Below are positions 25,361 to 33,874 of a stretch of 64,000 nucleotides of DNA, piece by piece. Within the stretch, counting starts at the first letter, position 1; every line of letters begins with the position of its first letter. The stretch spans positions 26,001 through 90,000 of the forward strand of contig JAFEBB010000026.1 of NCBI GenBank assembly GCA_018266075.1, given 5' to 3'. The DNA is from Deltaproteobacteria bacterium (GTDB taxonomy: Bacteria; Myxococcota; Myxococcia; Myxococcales; SZAS-1). A program made the translations under genes and the position numbers. Under the pieces are notes generated by a model. It made no database searches. It was not told where the DNA came from and was given only the letters and a program-made list of their open reading frames with translations.

Positions 25361-26131
25361 ATGCGGAACCTGATCTTCGCCCTGGTGCTCTGCACCGCCG
25401 CGCCTGCGCTGGCCGCGCCGCTCGACGATGCGGCCATGCTCAATCTCTTGAAGGACATCGACCACCGGCAGGCCGAGAACGGCGACTACCGGAGCACGGT
25501 CTTCATCATCCAGAAGGAGACCGACAAGCCCGACGTGGCCCAGCAAGCGGTGGTCTACCGCCGCGAAGAGGGCCAGAAGCTGATGATCACCTTCGAGCAG
25601 CCCAAGGAGATGACCGGCCAGGGCTACCTGCGCATCGAGCACAACCTCTGGTTCTACGACCCGAGCGTGGGCAAGTGGGAGCGCCGCACCGAGCGCGAGA
25701 AGATCGGCGGCACCAACTCCCGGCGCGAGGACTTCGACGAGAGCAAGCTCGCCGAGGAGTACACCCCCTCGTTCGTGGGCGAGGAGCAGGTGGGCAAGTA
25801 CAAGGCCTGGCACGTGAAGCTGTCGGCCAAGCCCAATATCGACGTGGCCTTCCCGGTGGTGGAGCTCTGGGTGGACGAGGCCACCGGCAACATCCTCAAG
25901 CGCTACGAGTACGCGCTCTCCGGCCGCCTCATGCGCCGCCTGCTCTACCCCTCCTGGGACAAGCTCTACTCCGACAGCAAGAAGGGCGACGTCTGGTTCC
26001 CCAAGCAGATCTTCATCTTCGACGAGGTGGAGAAGGCCAACCAGACCCAGATCACCATCAAGGACGTGGACCTCCACCCGCTGGAGGCCAACCTCTTCAC
26101 CAAGGCGTACCTGGAGTCGAAGAGCCGCTAG
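25361..26131 (+). CDS. Outer-membrane lipoprotein-sorting (LolA-like) protein
   Basis: 256 residues with a signal peptide (MRNLIFALVLCTAAPALA) and a strong GGAGGG ribosome-binding site. The mature protein has the features of the 'outer membrane lipoprotein-sorting protein' family: RIEHNLWFYDPSVGKWERR, an unclosed beta-barrel pattern, WHVKLSAKP, VELWVDEATGNILKRYEYA. LolA-fold proteins carry acyl chains across the periplasm. Encoded directly after the two FtsX permeases, it is likely the periplasmic carrier of this system. It is not the general LolA by length; the match is to the dedicated operon-borne family. Confidence 0.82.
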   Translation: MRNLIFALVLCTAAPALAAPLDDAAMLNLLKDIDHRQAENGDYRSTVFIIQKETDKPDVAQQAVVYRREEGQKLMITFEQPKEMTGQGYLRIEHNLWFYDPSVGKWERRTEREKIGGTNSRREDFDESKLAEEYTPSFVGEEQVGKYKAWHVKLSAKPNIDVAFPVVELWVDEATGNILKRYEYALSGRLMRRLLYPSWDKLYSDSKKGDVWFPKQIFIFDEVEKANQTQITIKDVDLHPLEANLFTKAYLESKSR

Positions 26132-26148
26132 CCGGCCGCTCCAATCTG

Positions 26149-26176
26149 GATATGTCTCGACATATCTAGATACTTC
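26149..26176 (+). repeat. GATATGTC-type element, three 10-bp-phased units
   Basis: GATATGTC (26149), GACATATC (26159, the inverse form) and GATACTTC (26169, two mismatches) follow each other with exact 10-bp spacing, beginning 18 nt after the stop of the LolA-like gene and ending 22 nt before the next start. The first two units form an inverted repeat (GATATG-N6-CATATC). Confidence 0.75.
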
Positions 26177-26197
26177 AGCGGGGTCTGGGAGGGTGTG

Positions 26198-27796
26198 ATG
26201 CGCTGGACACTGCTCGTCCTGGCGGGGCTGGCCCTGCCGGCTGTGGCGCAGGCTCAGGTCGACGAGAACGCGCTCTTTGGCGGCGCCCCGGCGCCGGTTG
26301 CGGTCGACGCCGGCGGAGCGCCGCCGGTCACCACCACCGGCAACACCGACGCCGGCCTGCCGGTGATGAGCCCCGACGAGAAGCAGCTCTTCGACCAGCC
26401 CAACGGCCAGGTCGGCAATGCAGCGCCACCCGACGCCGGTCCGCCCGCGCCACCGCAGAACCCGGAGCAGGCCGGCGAGAGCGCGGCCTTTGGTGGGCCG
26501 GGCCAGGTGCTGCCCACCGCGCGCGAGGTGGCGCCCTCCAACCCGCTCACCATTGGCGGCACGCTCTTTCTGCGCGCGCAGCTCACCGGCTATCAGGACC
26601 AGCCGCCCAAGAGCTGGGGCTGGGACGAGCCCAACTTGATGGACGTGTACCTCGATGCACGGCCCAACTCGCGCGTGCGCGCGCTGGCGGTGGGCCGGCT
26701 CACCTACGACCCCGCAGTGGATCCGAACGCCATCTCCTTCGGCGGCACCAAGCAGAACCAGGTGAACACCTACCTGGATCAGCTCTGGATCAACTTCGAC
26801 ATCCTCCGCGAGGTCTTCGTCACCGCGGGCAAGCAGCACGTGAAGTGGGGCACCGGCCACATCTGGAACCCCACCGACTTCCTGCAGCCCGTGAAGCTCA
26901 ACCCCCTCGACATCATCGACCAGCGCACCGGCGTGACGCTCGTGAAGGCGCACGTGCCCTGGGAGTCGCGGGGGTGGAACTTCTACGGCTTCGGCGTCTT
27001 CGAGGGGCCGCAGGTGGTGAACACGCTGAGCCAGGTGGGCGGCGCGCTGCGGGCGCAAGTGGTGCTCGGCGATGCCGAGCTCAGCTTCTCGGGCCTCTTT
27101 CAGCACGGCCGCAAGCCGCGGCTCGGCGCCGACATCTCCACCGGGCTGGGTCCTTTTGACGTGTACGCGGAGGCTGGCTTCCACGGCGCGGAGCAGTCGC
27201 AGCTCGTCGCCGGCCTCGGCGGCAACGACGGGCAGCTCTGTGTCTCCCCGTCGAGCCTGGGCTTGACCGGCACCGATCTCCCTCGGTGCGTGCTCTTGCC
27301 CTACAGCTACCAGACGCAGACCGGGATCCTGCCCCAGGTGAGCGCCGGCGGGACCTGGCAGGTGAACCTGAACGACCGCGACGCGCTCACCGTCGGCCTG
27401 GAAGGCTTCTACAACCAGGCCGGCACCAACGACGCGACGACGTACCCGGTGCTGGTGCTCACGGGCAACTTCGTGCCGTTCTACGTGGGCAAGTGGTACG
27501 GCGCGGTCTACGGGACGGCGTCGATGCCGCGCGGCACGGTGGTGCACAGCCTGAGCACCACCACGCTGGGCAACCTCTCCGACGAGAGCTTCGTCAGCCG
27601 GCTCGACTACAACGTCACCATCCTCACCCACCTCGGCCTCGACCTGTACGGCGACGTCCACTACGGCACCCAGGGCGGCGAGTTCCGCTTCGGCATCAAC
27701 ACCACCGCGGTCCCCACGGGCACCGGCCAGATCCAGCAGGTCCGGGTGCCCACGCCGACGTTCGACGCGGGCGTTTCCTTGCGCGTTTCGATGTAG
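26198..27796 (+). CDS. Predicted outer-membrane beta-barrel protein of the ABC/Lol-like operon
   Basis: 532 residues from the ATG at 26198 (a GTG lies 3 nt upstream; GGGAGGG precedes both). Signal peptide LLVLAGLALPAVAQAQ, then a 90-residue Pro/Ala/Gly/Asp linker with repeated DAG. From about 115 the protein is a series of amphipathic strands with alternating hydrophobic residues and many Tyr, Trp and Gly (LTIGGTLFLRAQLTGYQ, VFVTAGKQHVKWGTGHIW, FRFGINTTAV), consistent with a porin-like barrel. WGTGHIWNPTD is a conspicuous motif. The family is not recognised by name; operon position makes it the outer-membrane component. Confidence 0.7.
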   Translation: MRWTLLVLAGLALPAVAQAQVDENALFGGAPAPVAVDAGGAPPVTTTGNTDAGLPVMSPDEKQLFDQPNGQVGNAAPPDAGPPAPPQNPEQAGESAAFGGPGQVLPTAREVAPSNPLTIGGTLFLRAQLTGYQDQPPKSWGWDEPNLMDVYLDARPNSRVRALAVGRLTYDPAVDPNAISFGGTKQNQVNTYLDQLWINFDILREVFVTAGKQHVKWGTGHIWNPTDFLQPVKLNPLDIIDQRTGVTLVKAHVPWESRGWNFYGFGVFEGPQVVNTLSQVGGALRAQVVLGDAELSFSGLFQHGRKPRLGADISTGLGPFDVYAEAGFHGAEQSQLVAGLGGNDGQLCVSPSSLGLTGTDLPRCVLLPYSYQTQTGILPQVSAGGTWQVNLNDRDALTVGLEGFYNQAGTNDATTYPVLVLTGNFVPFYVGKWYGAVYGTASMPRGTVVHSLSTTTLGNLSDESFVSRLDYNVTILTHLGLDLYGDVHYGTQGGEFRFGINTTAVPTGTGQIQQVRVPTPTFDAGVSLRVSM

Positions 27797-27813
27797 ATAT
27801 GTCGAGATATGTC
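27796..27813 (+). repeat. GATATGTC doublet, 10-bp phase
   Basis: Two perfect copies, 27796-27803 and 27806-27813. The first G is the last base of the TAG stop of the barrel gene, and the ATG of the next gene lies within the first copy. Same arrangement and orientation as at 15038 and 54572. Confidence 0.85.
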
Positions 27814-28710
27814 TTGTTCGGGTTGCTGCTCCTGGGTTGCGCGCACGCGACGCCGGCGCCGGTGGCCGCGCCCGAGACGCCCGCGCGGCTCTGGTTCGGC
27901 GGCGACGTGAACCTGGGCCCGGGCGGGAACCACGCGCTCGATGGCCTGGCCCCGTCGACGCGTGACCTGGGCGTGGGCGTGGTGAACCTCGAAGGGCCCG
28001 TCGCGTCGCAGCTGCCTTCGGGGCCGGGGCTCAAGCTCTGGAACGCGCCGAGTGCGCTGGCTGAGCTCGCCCCGCTGGGCGTGCGCGCGGTGGGGATTGC
28101 CAACAACCACGCGGCCGACAGCGGATCCGACGGCTCCGAGAAGACCGCCTCGTCCGTTCGCGCGGCAGGCTTCGCGCCGTTTGGTGGACCGGCTGGCCCC
28201 ACGGTGCTGACGCTCGGCGGGCATCGGGTCGTGCTCAGCGCGCACGACCTGGAGCATGGCGTGCCTGCCCACCTGGCCGACGAGCTTCGTGCCGCGCGCG
28301 CGCAGGGCGATACGCTCATCGCCACATTTCACGTCACGGGGCCCGAGAGCTACTTGCCGCGGCCGGAGCTGAAGCAGGCAGTGAACATCGCGCTCGCCGC
28401 GGGGGCGCGCGTGGTGATCTCGCACGGGAGCCACGCCATCGGTCCGCTCGAGCGGCGCGGCGATGCGGTGATCGTCTGGGGCCTGGGCAATGTGTGCTTC
28501 GCGTGCGATTGCACCCAGGAGAGCGACGCCATCCTGGTGGCGCTCGATCTCGCCGCCTCGCCCATCGGCGTGCAGGTGCTGCCCATCGACGCCGGGCTGC
28601 GCTCCGGGCCGGCGCGGCCGTCGAAGGACCCGTCGGGGATCTTCGATCTGCTCGAGGCCGTGGGCACGCCCAAGCTCACGCGCGCCGGCGCCCGCGCCAG
28701 CCTGCCCTGA
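27799..28710 (+). CDS. CapA-family (PGA-cap type) lipoprotein
   Basis: 303 residues. ATG at 27799 inside the GATATGTC doublet gives MSRYVLFGLLLLGCAHA with a lipobox (LLGC). The catalytic-like domain has LWFGGDVNLGPGG, VGVVNLEGPVAS, VGIANNHAADSG, LIATFHVTGPES and ISHGSHAIGPLE, all motifs of the CapA/PgsA capsule-biosynthesis metallophosphatase-like family. Members take part in capsule or poly-gamma-glutamate handling; the actual activity here is unknown. It follows the barrel gene with no gap and is probably the last gene of the operon. Confidence 0.82.
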   Translation: MSRYVLFGLLLLGCAHATPAPVAAPETPARLWFGGDVNLGPGGNHALDGLAPSTRDLGVGVVNLEGPVASQLPSGPGLKLWNAPSALAELAPLGVRAVGIANNHAADSGSDGSEKTASSVRAAGFAPFGGPAGPTVLTLGGHRVVLSAHDLEHGVPAHLADELRAARAQGDTLIATFHVTGPESYLPRPELKQAVNIALAAGARVVISHGSHAIGPLERRGDAVIVWGLGNVCFACDCTQESDAILVALDLAASPIGVQVLPIDAGLRSGPARPSKDPSGIFDLLEAVGTPKLTRAGARASLP

Positions 28711-28729
28711 TTGGCTTCGTCTTCGGGAA

Positions 28730-28744
28730 CGCCCGGACCGGGCG
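28730..28744. terminator. Hairpin between convergent genes
   Basis: CGCCCG-GAC-CGGGCG forms a perfect GC stem in the 45-bp gap between the CapA-like gene (plus) and the YARHG gene (minus). A second short stem GGTGA-N5-TCACC lies just beside it. There is no U-run on either strand, so termination efficiency is uncertain. Confidence 0.4.
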
Positions 28745-28755
28745 AGGTGAGGTCA

Positions 28756-30369
28756 TCACCCGCCGAAGTGGATCACCTCGTGATCCACGTTGTCGGGGAG
28801 CGGGCCGCCCAGATCATCCTCGACGGACGCGATGATCTTCAGGTTCTTCTTGTCGAGCTCGGTGACCTTGTCGTTCCACGTGGGATCCGCGTGGTACCAG
28901 CGCTTGGTGGCGAAGTAGTCGTGCAGCAGCGGCACCGTGAACGCCTTCCCGCGCCGCGCCGACACCGTGTGCCGCAAGAGCTTCAGGTCGCGCCGCGAGA
29001 GATCGTGCAGCTGGTTCACGGTGAGGAGCTGATCCAGCAGCTCCACGTCGTCGAGCGGGTTGCGGTCGGCCTGCACGTTGGGCACGAACGAGGGAACCTT
29101 CTCGCCCAGCGCGCGGGAGAGCAGCACCAGCTCCACCACCTCGTCATCGGCGAGCGGCGTGGGCCCGTGGAAGGCCGCGTTCTCCTTGCCGTCGGCGATG
29201 TCGAGGAACCGCAGCGTGTGATCCGCGCCGGCGACGGCCATCCAATTGCCGCTGATGGCCGTCTTCACGACCGTGGCGTCGAGCGGGGTGCGCCACCTCG
29301 CGCCCTTGTCGCCGTAGCGCGCGATGGCCTGGGTGGTGGCCTCGACGGCGTCGCCGTCGTCGGTGGCGAAGAGCGCGAGCACCTCGCCCTCCTCGCCGGA
29401 GAAGCTCGTGAGCTTGGCATCGGCGGTCGGCGCGCCGCGCTGGATCATGTGGCGGGGACGGGTGTTGAGCAGCGTCTTGCCATCGGACGAGATGGCCAGG
29501 AAGTCGTCGAGGCCCGCGCGGCCCTCGAAGGATTTCCGCTTGCCTTCGAGGGGGACCGACACCGCGCCGTAGGCATCGGGCGTGACCAACCCCGTTCCGT
29601 CCGCGAAGAGCGCCTCCGCCTGCGGCGCCGAGGGCGACGTGACCGACAGCTCCACGCTCGAGCGCTTCTTGAAGTCCACCCGCCGCAGCTCGCCGTCGGC
29701 GTAGACCAGGGCCCGGTCGCCGGTTGCGGGCATCACCGCGCGAAAGACCACGCTGTTGCGAAGGAACGGCTTCTCCACGGTCGCCGCGCTCCCAGGCTTC
29801 CAGGTGCCTCGCGCCACGCCCGAGTTGGCGCCGGTGGTCACCAGGCGGATGGTCCCGTCTGGCGCGTCGATGGCCCAGAGCACGCCGTAGCGCGCGGGGA
29901 GCCTGGTGGTGGCCAGGACCTTGCCGTCCGGCACGGACCAGAGCGTGAGCACGTCACCGGCCTGCGAGAGCAAACCCTGCTCGGTGAACTGCAGGAAGCT
30001 GAAGTCCGCGGCCGAGAGCCGGTGCGCGGAAAGGAGCGCCGCCTTCCGGGCCAGGAGCTGCTCGCGCGGCGTGGACTGCTCGGCCTTCTCGAGGAGCAGG
30101 CCGTTCGCCTTGTCGACCTCGGAGAGCTTCTGTAGCTCGGGCGCGGCGAGCTCGTGGTACCAGGGCTGGGCCGCGAAGTAGGTGTGCAGCCAGCGCTTGC
30201 GAAATGGATTCCCCACGCGCGCGTAGATGGTGTTCCGCATCAGGGCCAGCTCGCGCAGCGAGCGGCCTTCGAGGTCCTGGGCGGTGAGGGGGCGGTCGAA
30301 ATAGAGCGGTCGCTCGGGAGGGGCCGCGCCCATCAGCGCGACGGCCAGCACGCACCAGGAAAGCCGCAT
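28756..30369 (-). CDS. Exported protein with two YARHG domains flanking a propeller-like region
   Basis: 537 residues from the ATG at 30369, preceded by GGAGGGG; the upstream in-frame extension to 30450 lacks a ribosome-binding site. Signal peptide MRLSWCVLAVALMGA. A YARHG domain (about 28-95: LRELALMRNTIYARVGNPF, then YFAAQPWYHE) is followed by about 300 residues of short beta-strand repeats resembling WD40-type blades (LLSQAGDVLTLWSVPDGKVL, ISGNWMAVAGADHTLRFLDI). A second YARHG domain ends the protein (LSRRDLKLLRHTVSARRGKA, then YFATKRWYH). YARHG is an extracellular module of unknown function, usually present once near the C-terminus. Confidence 0.72.
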   Translation of the reverse strand: MRLSWCVLAVALMGAAPPERPLYFDRPLTAQDLEGRSLRELALMRNTIYARVGNPFRKRWLHTYFAAQPWYHELAAPELQKLSEVDKANGLLLEKAEQSTPREQLLARKAALLSAHRLSAADFSFLQFTEQGLLSQAGDVLTLWSVPDGKVLATTRLPARYGVLWAIDAPDGTIRLVTTGANSGVARGTWKPGSAATVEKPFLRNSVVFRAVMPATGDRALVYADGELRRVDFKKRSSVELSVTSPSAPQAEALFADGTGLVTPDAYGAVSVPLEGKRKSFEGRAGLDDFLAISSDGKTLLNTRPRHMIQRGAPTADAKLTSFSGEEGEVLALFATDDGDAVEATTQAIARYGDKGARWRTPLDATVVKTAISGNWMAVAGADHTLRFLDIADGKENAAFHGPTPLADDEVVELVLLSRALGEKVPSFVPNVQADRNPLDDVELLDQLLTVNQLHDLSRRDLKLLRHTVSARRGKAFTVPLLHDYFATKRWYHADPTWNDKVTELDKKNLKIIASVEDDLGGPLPDNVDHEVIHFGG

Positions 30370-30519
30370 GACCCCTCCGTGCAGCGGAACCTTCAATAGA
30401 ACGCACGGCCGGCCCGGGAGTTCCCTGATCCAGATTGTCGAAAAATCCATGGGCGTGGCGGCGAGCGGCGCACGGTTTCCAACGTTGCGTCGGGGCTGAC
30501 TTTTCGCGCGAGATTCGCC

Positions 30520-30548
30520 TTGTTTGCCCCACCCCCATCACCTAGTGT
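30520..30548 (+). promoter_or_regulatory. Possible promoter of the bamA operon
   Basis: TTGTTT (30520-30525), a 17-nt spacer and TAGTGT (30543-30548) lie about 35 nt before the bamA start in the divergent gap 30370-30582. The match to sigma-70 is moderate. The rest of the 213-bp gap shows nothing recognisable; the minus-strand YARHG gene must also have its promoter there. Confidence 0.3.
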
Positions 30549-30582
30549 GCGCCGCCCTGCGGCACGACCCTCGCCCTCGCTG

Positions 30583-33102
30583 ATGCGCCTGCCCGCCCTT
30601 GCCTTTGCTGTCGCCGTGGCGCTCGCCGCCACCGGCGTGGCGCGCGCGCAGACGCCCCCGGGCGGGGGCGCGCTGTCACCTGGAAACCTGAGCGCGCCCG
30701 GCCTGCCCGGCCAGCAGCCGCCGGCGGCGCCGAGCGAGCCGTCTGCGCCGCCGCCTCCCGCAGAGCAGGTGCCCACCGCCAGCGAGCCCGCCGCGCCCAC
30801 CGGCCCGGTGATCTCGGCCATCGACATCGAGGGCAACCGGCGCGTCGAGCCAGATGCCATCCGCAACGCGCTGGCCAGCAAGGTCGGCTCGACGATGGAG
30901 CGCTCGAAGATCACCGCCGACGTGCACGCGCTCTTCGCGCTGGGCTACTTCGAGGACATCTCCGTCGACGCGCAGCCGGCGGGGCCCAACCAGATCAAGC
31001 TGGTGGTGAAGGTGGCGGAGAAGCCCGCCATTCGCGATGTGCGCATCACCGGCAACGACGAGCTCTCCACCGACGACATCCGCGATCTCGTCGACATCCG
31101 CACCGCGCAGATCCTCGACCTGGACGCGGTCCACCGGAACGCGAAGAAGATCCAGGACAAGTACGTGGAGAAGGGCTTCTACCTGGCGGAGATCACGCCC
31201 AAGGTGGTGCCCCAGCCCGACAACACCGTCTCGGTGGTCTTCGCCATCAACGAGCACGCCAAGGTGCAGGTGAAGAGCATCACCTTCGTGGGCAACGAGA
31301 AGGTGCCCAGCGCCGACCTGCGCTCGGTGATGGAGACGCAGGAAGGCAACATCCTCAGCTTCCTCACCAGCGCCGGCACCTACCGCGAAGAGGTCTTCCA
31401 GCGCGACCTCTCGCTCATCCAGTTCGCCTACTACGACCGCGGCTTCATCAACGTGCGCGTGGGCAAGCCGCAGGTGGAGATCACCCCGGACAAGAAGTAC
31501 CTGTTCCTCACCGTGCCCATCACCGAGGGCGAGCAGTTCAACGTCGGCAAGATCGACTACTCCGGCGACATCCTCGGCACCAAGGAGACGCTGGGCACGC
31601 GCGTGCACACCGAGTCGGGCGCGCTCTTCAACCGCAGCCAGCTCCAGGCCGACATCAGCGGGCTCAACGACCTCTACCTCGACCAGGGCTACTGCTACGT
31701 CAACATCAGCCCGCTCACCAACGTCAACAACGACACCCGCATCGTGGACCTCACCTTCGACGTGCAGAAGGGGCCCAAGTGCTACGTCGAGCGCATCGAC
31801 ATCGTGGGCAACCACAAGACCCGCGACCGCGTGATCCGCCGCGAGCTGCGCATCTATGAAGGCGAGCTCTTCACCGGCACGGGCATGAAGCAGTCGAAGG
31901 GCCGCGTGAACGCGCTGGGCTTCTTCGAGACGGTCGAAGTGACGCAGAAGAAGGGCAGCCGCGACGACAGCGTGATCGTCGAGGTCAGCGTGAAGGAGAA
32001 GCCGACCGGCACGTTCCAGGTGGGCTTCGGCTTCTCGAGCGTGGAGTCGTTCATCTTCACGGCCACGCTGCAGCAGAACAACCTGCTCGGCTGGGGCCAG
32101 ACGGCGTCGCTCTCGGCGCAGATCTCCAGCCTGCGAAGCCTGGTCCAGCTCTCGTATCTGGATCCGTACTTCCTGGATACGAACTGGATCTTCTCGTTCG
32201 ACTACTTCCGCATCGACGCCGACTACTACGGCTTCTTGCGCAGCTCGAACGGCGGCGACGTCAACTTCGGGTACCACCTCACGCCGGATCTGCTCTTGTT
32301 CCTGGCCTACGGCCTGGAGCACGTGGACGTTGAGCCGAGCTCGCTCTCGGCGGCGCCGGGGAGCGTGGGCTCGGTGTACAGCGCGTTCTCGAGCACGCCG
32401 CCCATCGCCAACCAGTTCCAGTCGGGGCTCAACTCGACGGTCACCCTCACGCTCACCTACGACAAGCGCGACAACCGGCTCTTCCCGAGCAACGGCTACT
32501 ACGGCTCGGGCTCGGTGCAGTACGGCCCCAAGCAGCTCGGCGGCACCTTCAACTTCATCCGCTACTCGGCGAACGGCCGCTACTACCGGCCGCTCTTCCT
32601 GGGCATCGTGTTCAAGACCAACGCCACGTTGGGCTACGTCGAGGGCATCCAGGGCAGCACGGTGCCCATCTCCGAGCTGTACTACGTGGGCGGCATCAAC
32701 TCGGTCCGCGGCTACTACCTGCGCACCATCACGCCCACCAAGGCCGTGGGCGCCACCGCCAACCCGGATACCTCGCTCACCCACTACCCGGAGTTCCCGG
32801 TGGGCGGCGACAAGCAGCTCGTCTTCAACTTCGAGCTCGAGTTCCCCATCATCGAAAAGATCGGCATCCGCGGCGTGGTCTTCGCCGACGCGGGCAACGC
32901 CTACGCGCCCAACGAGAACTTCTTCCAGGACAAGCACAGCCTGGTGTCCACGCCGGCGGGGCTCTTGTACTCGGTGGGCGTGGGCGTGCGCTGGTTCTCG
33001 CCCATCGGCCCCCTGCGCTTCGAGTGGGGCTTCCCGCTCACCCCGCGCCCGGGCATCGACCAGCCGGTGGACTTCGAGTTCACCATCGGCAACTTCTTCT
33101 GA
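30583..33102 (+). CDS. bamA: Outer membrane protein assembly factor BamA
   Basis: 839 residues from the ATG at 30583, which precedes a clear signal peptide (MRLPALAFAVAVALAATGVA). After a Pro-rich linker, five POTRA-type repeats run from about 80 to 430 (ISAIDIEGNRRVEPDAI, IRDVRITGNDELSTDDI, VKSITFVGNEKVPSADL, VERIDIVGNHKTRDRVI). The C-terminal Omp85 barrel contains the conserved lid-loop motif VRGYY near 706 and ends in Phe-Phe, the usual barrel terminus. BamA inserts beta-barrel proteins into the outer membrane. It heads the bamA-skp-lpx gene block found in many proteobacterial-type genomes. Confidence 0.95.
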   Translation: MRLPALAFAVAVALAATGVARAQTPPGGGALSPGNLSAPGLPGQQPPAAPSEPSAPPPPAEQVPTASEPAAPTGPVISAIDIEGNRRVEPDAIRNALASKVGSTMERSKITADVHALFALGYFEDISVDAQPAGPNQIKLVVKVAEKPAIRDVRITGNDELSTDDIRDLVDIRTAQILDLDAVHRNAKKIQDKYVEKGFYLAEITPKVVPQPDNTVSVVFAINEHAKVQVKSITFVGNEKVPSADLRSVMETQEGNILSFLTSAGTYREEVFQRDLSLIQFAYYDRGFINVRVGKPQVEITPDKKYLFLTVPITEGEQFNVGKIDYSGDILGTKETLGTRVHTESGALFNRSQLQADISGLNDLYLDQGYCYVNISPLTNVNNDTRIVDLTFDVQKGPKCYVERIDIVGNHKTRDRVIRRELRIYEGELFTGTGMKQSKGRVNALGFFETVEVTQKKGSRDDSVIVEVSVKEKPTGTFQVGFGFSSVESFIFTATLQQNNLLGWGQTASLSAQISSLRSLVQLSYLDPYFLDTNWIFSFDYFRIDADYYGFLRSSNGGDVNFGYHLTPDLLLFLAYGLEHVDVEPSSLSAAPGSVGSVYSAFSSTPPIANQFQSGLNSTVTLTLTYDKRDNRLFPSNGYYGSGSVQYGPKQLGGTFNFIRYSANGRYYRPLFLGIVFKTNATLGYVEGIQGSTVPISELYYVGGINSVRGYYLRTITPTKAVGATANPDTSLTHYPEFPVGGDKQLVFNFELEFPIIEKIGIRGVVFADAGNAYAPNENFFQDKHSLVSTPAGLLYSVGVGVRWFSPIGPLRFEWGFPLTPRPGIDQPVDFEFTIGNFF

Positions 33103-33106
33103 GCGA

Positions 33107-33171
33107 GCTTCGAAACCCCACCGGTGACCCAGCCGGCGGAGCCGGCGAGCTTGAAGGCAGGGTTTCGAAGC
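33107..33171 (+). terminator. Long nested hairpin between bamA and skp
   Basis: GCTTCGAAACCC (33107-33118) is perfectly complementary to GGGTTTCGAAGC (33160-33171). Inside the 41-nt loop a second hairpin GCCGGC-GGA-GCCGGC forms. It starts 4 nt after the bamA stop. There is no U-run, so it may be a partial terminator, an RNA-processing or stabilising site, or a protein-binding site that sets different bamA and skp levels. Confidence 0.5.
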
Positions 33172-33292
33172 GGGGTTCCATCGCCTGGCTGGCCGGCTGC
33201 TCCTTCAGCGCTCGGAATGCATACGTTTTCCATCGGTTGATCTCAGCCCCACGCGCGGCTAAGTTGCGCGCCCTTTCAGGAGCCCCTGACGC

Positions 33293-33856
33293 ATGCGCCT
33301 CTCGTCGATCGCCCTCGTGACCGTGGCCGTCTGCGCCCTCTCCGGCGTGGCCCGCGCTGACCAGAAGATGGCCTACGTGGACTTGCAGCGCGCGCTCCTC
33401 GAGGTCGAGGAAGGCAAGGCCGCCAAGGCCACCCTCAAGGCCGAGTTCGACAAGAAGCAGAAGACCCTCGACGCCGAGCAGGAGGCCCTGAAGAAGGACA
33501 AGGACACTCTCGACAAGCAGTCGATGGCCATGACCGAGGACGCCCGTCGCATGAAGGAGCAGGAGCTGATGGGCAAGCTGCAGGAGGTGCAGAAGCACTA
33601 CATGGGCATGCAGCAGGAGCTCTCCGAGAAGGAGCGCACGCTCACCCAGGGCATCTTCCAGAAGATGGAGGGCATCATCGGCGAGATCGCCCAGGCCGAG
33701 GGCCTGACCTTCGTCTTCGACAAGAGCGCGGGCCTGGTCTACGCGCCGCCTTCGCTGGACCTCACCAACGAGCTCATCCGCCGGTACAACGACAAGTACT
33801 CGCCGGGTAAGGCCGCGGGCAAGGCCAAGTCGGGCGCGGCCAAGGGCAGCAACTAG
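33293..33856 (+). CDS. skp: OmpH/Skp family periplasmic chaperone
   Basis: 187 residues. Signal peptide MRLSSIALVTVAVCALSGVA followed by MAYVDLQRALLEVEEGK, the Skp start strand, then two long charged helices (about 35-115) forming the tentacle coiled coil, and LTFVFDKSAGLVYAPPSLDL as the closing strand. Skp holds unfolded outer-membrane proteins for BamA. A lysine/alanine-rich tail (GKAAGKAKSGAAKGSN) is additional. The ribosome-binding site AGGAG lies 11 nt upstream of the ATG. Confidence 0.92.
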   Translation: MRLSSIALVTVAVCALSGVARADQKMAYVDLQRALLEVEEGKAAKATLKAEFDKKQKTLDAEQEALKKDKDTLDKQSMAMTEDARRMKEQELMGKLQEVQKHYMGMQQELSEKERTLTQGIFQKMEGIIGEIAQAEGLTFVFDKSAGLVYAPPSLDLTNELIRRYNDKYSPGKAAGKAKSGAAKGSN

Positions 33857-33874
33857 CTTCGGCCGCTTGAGGTC

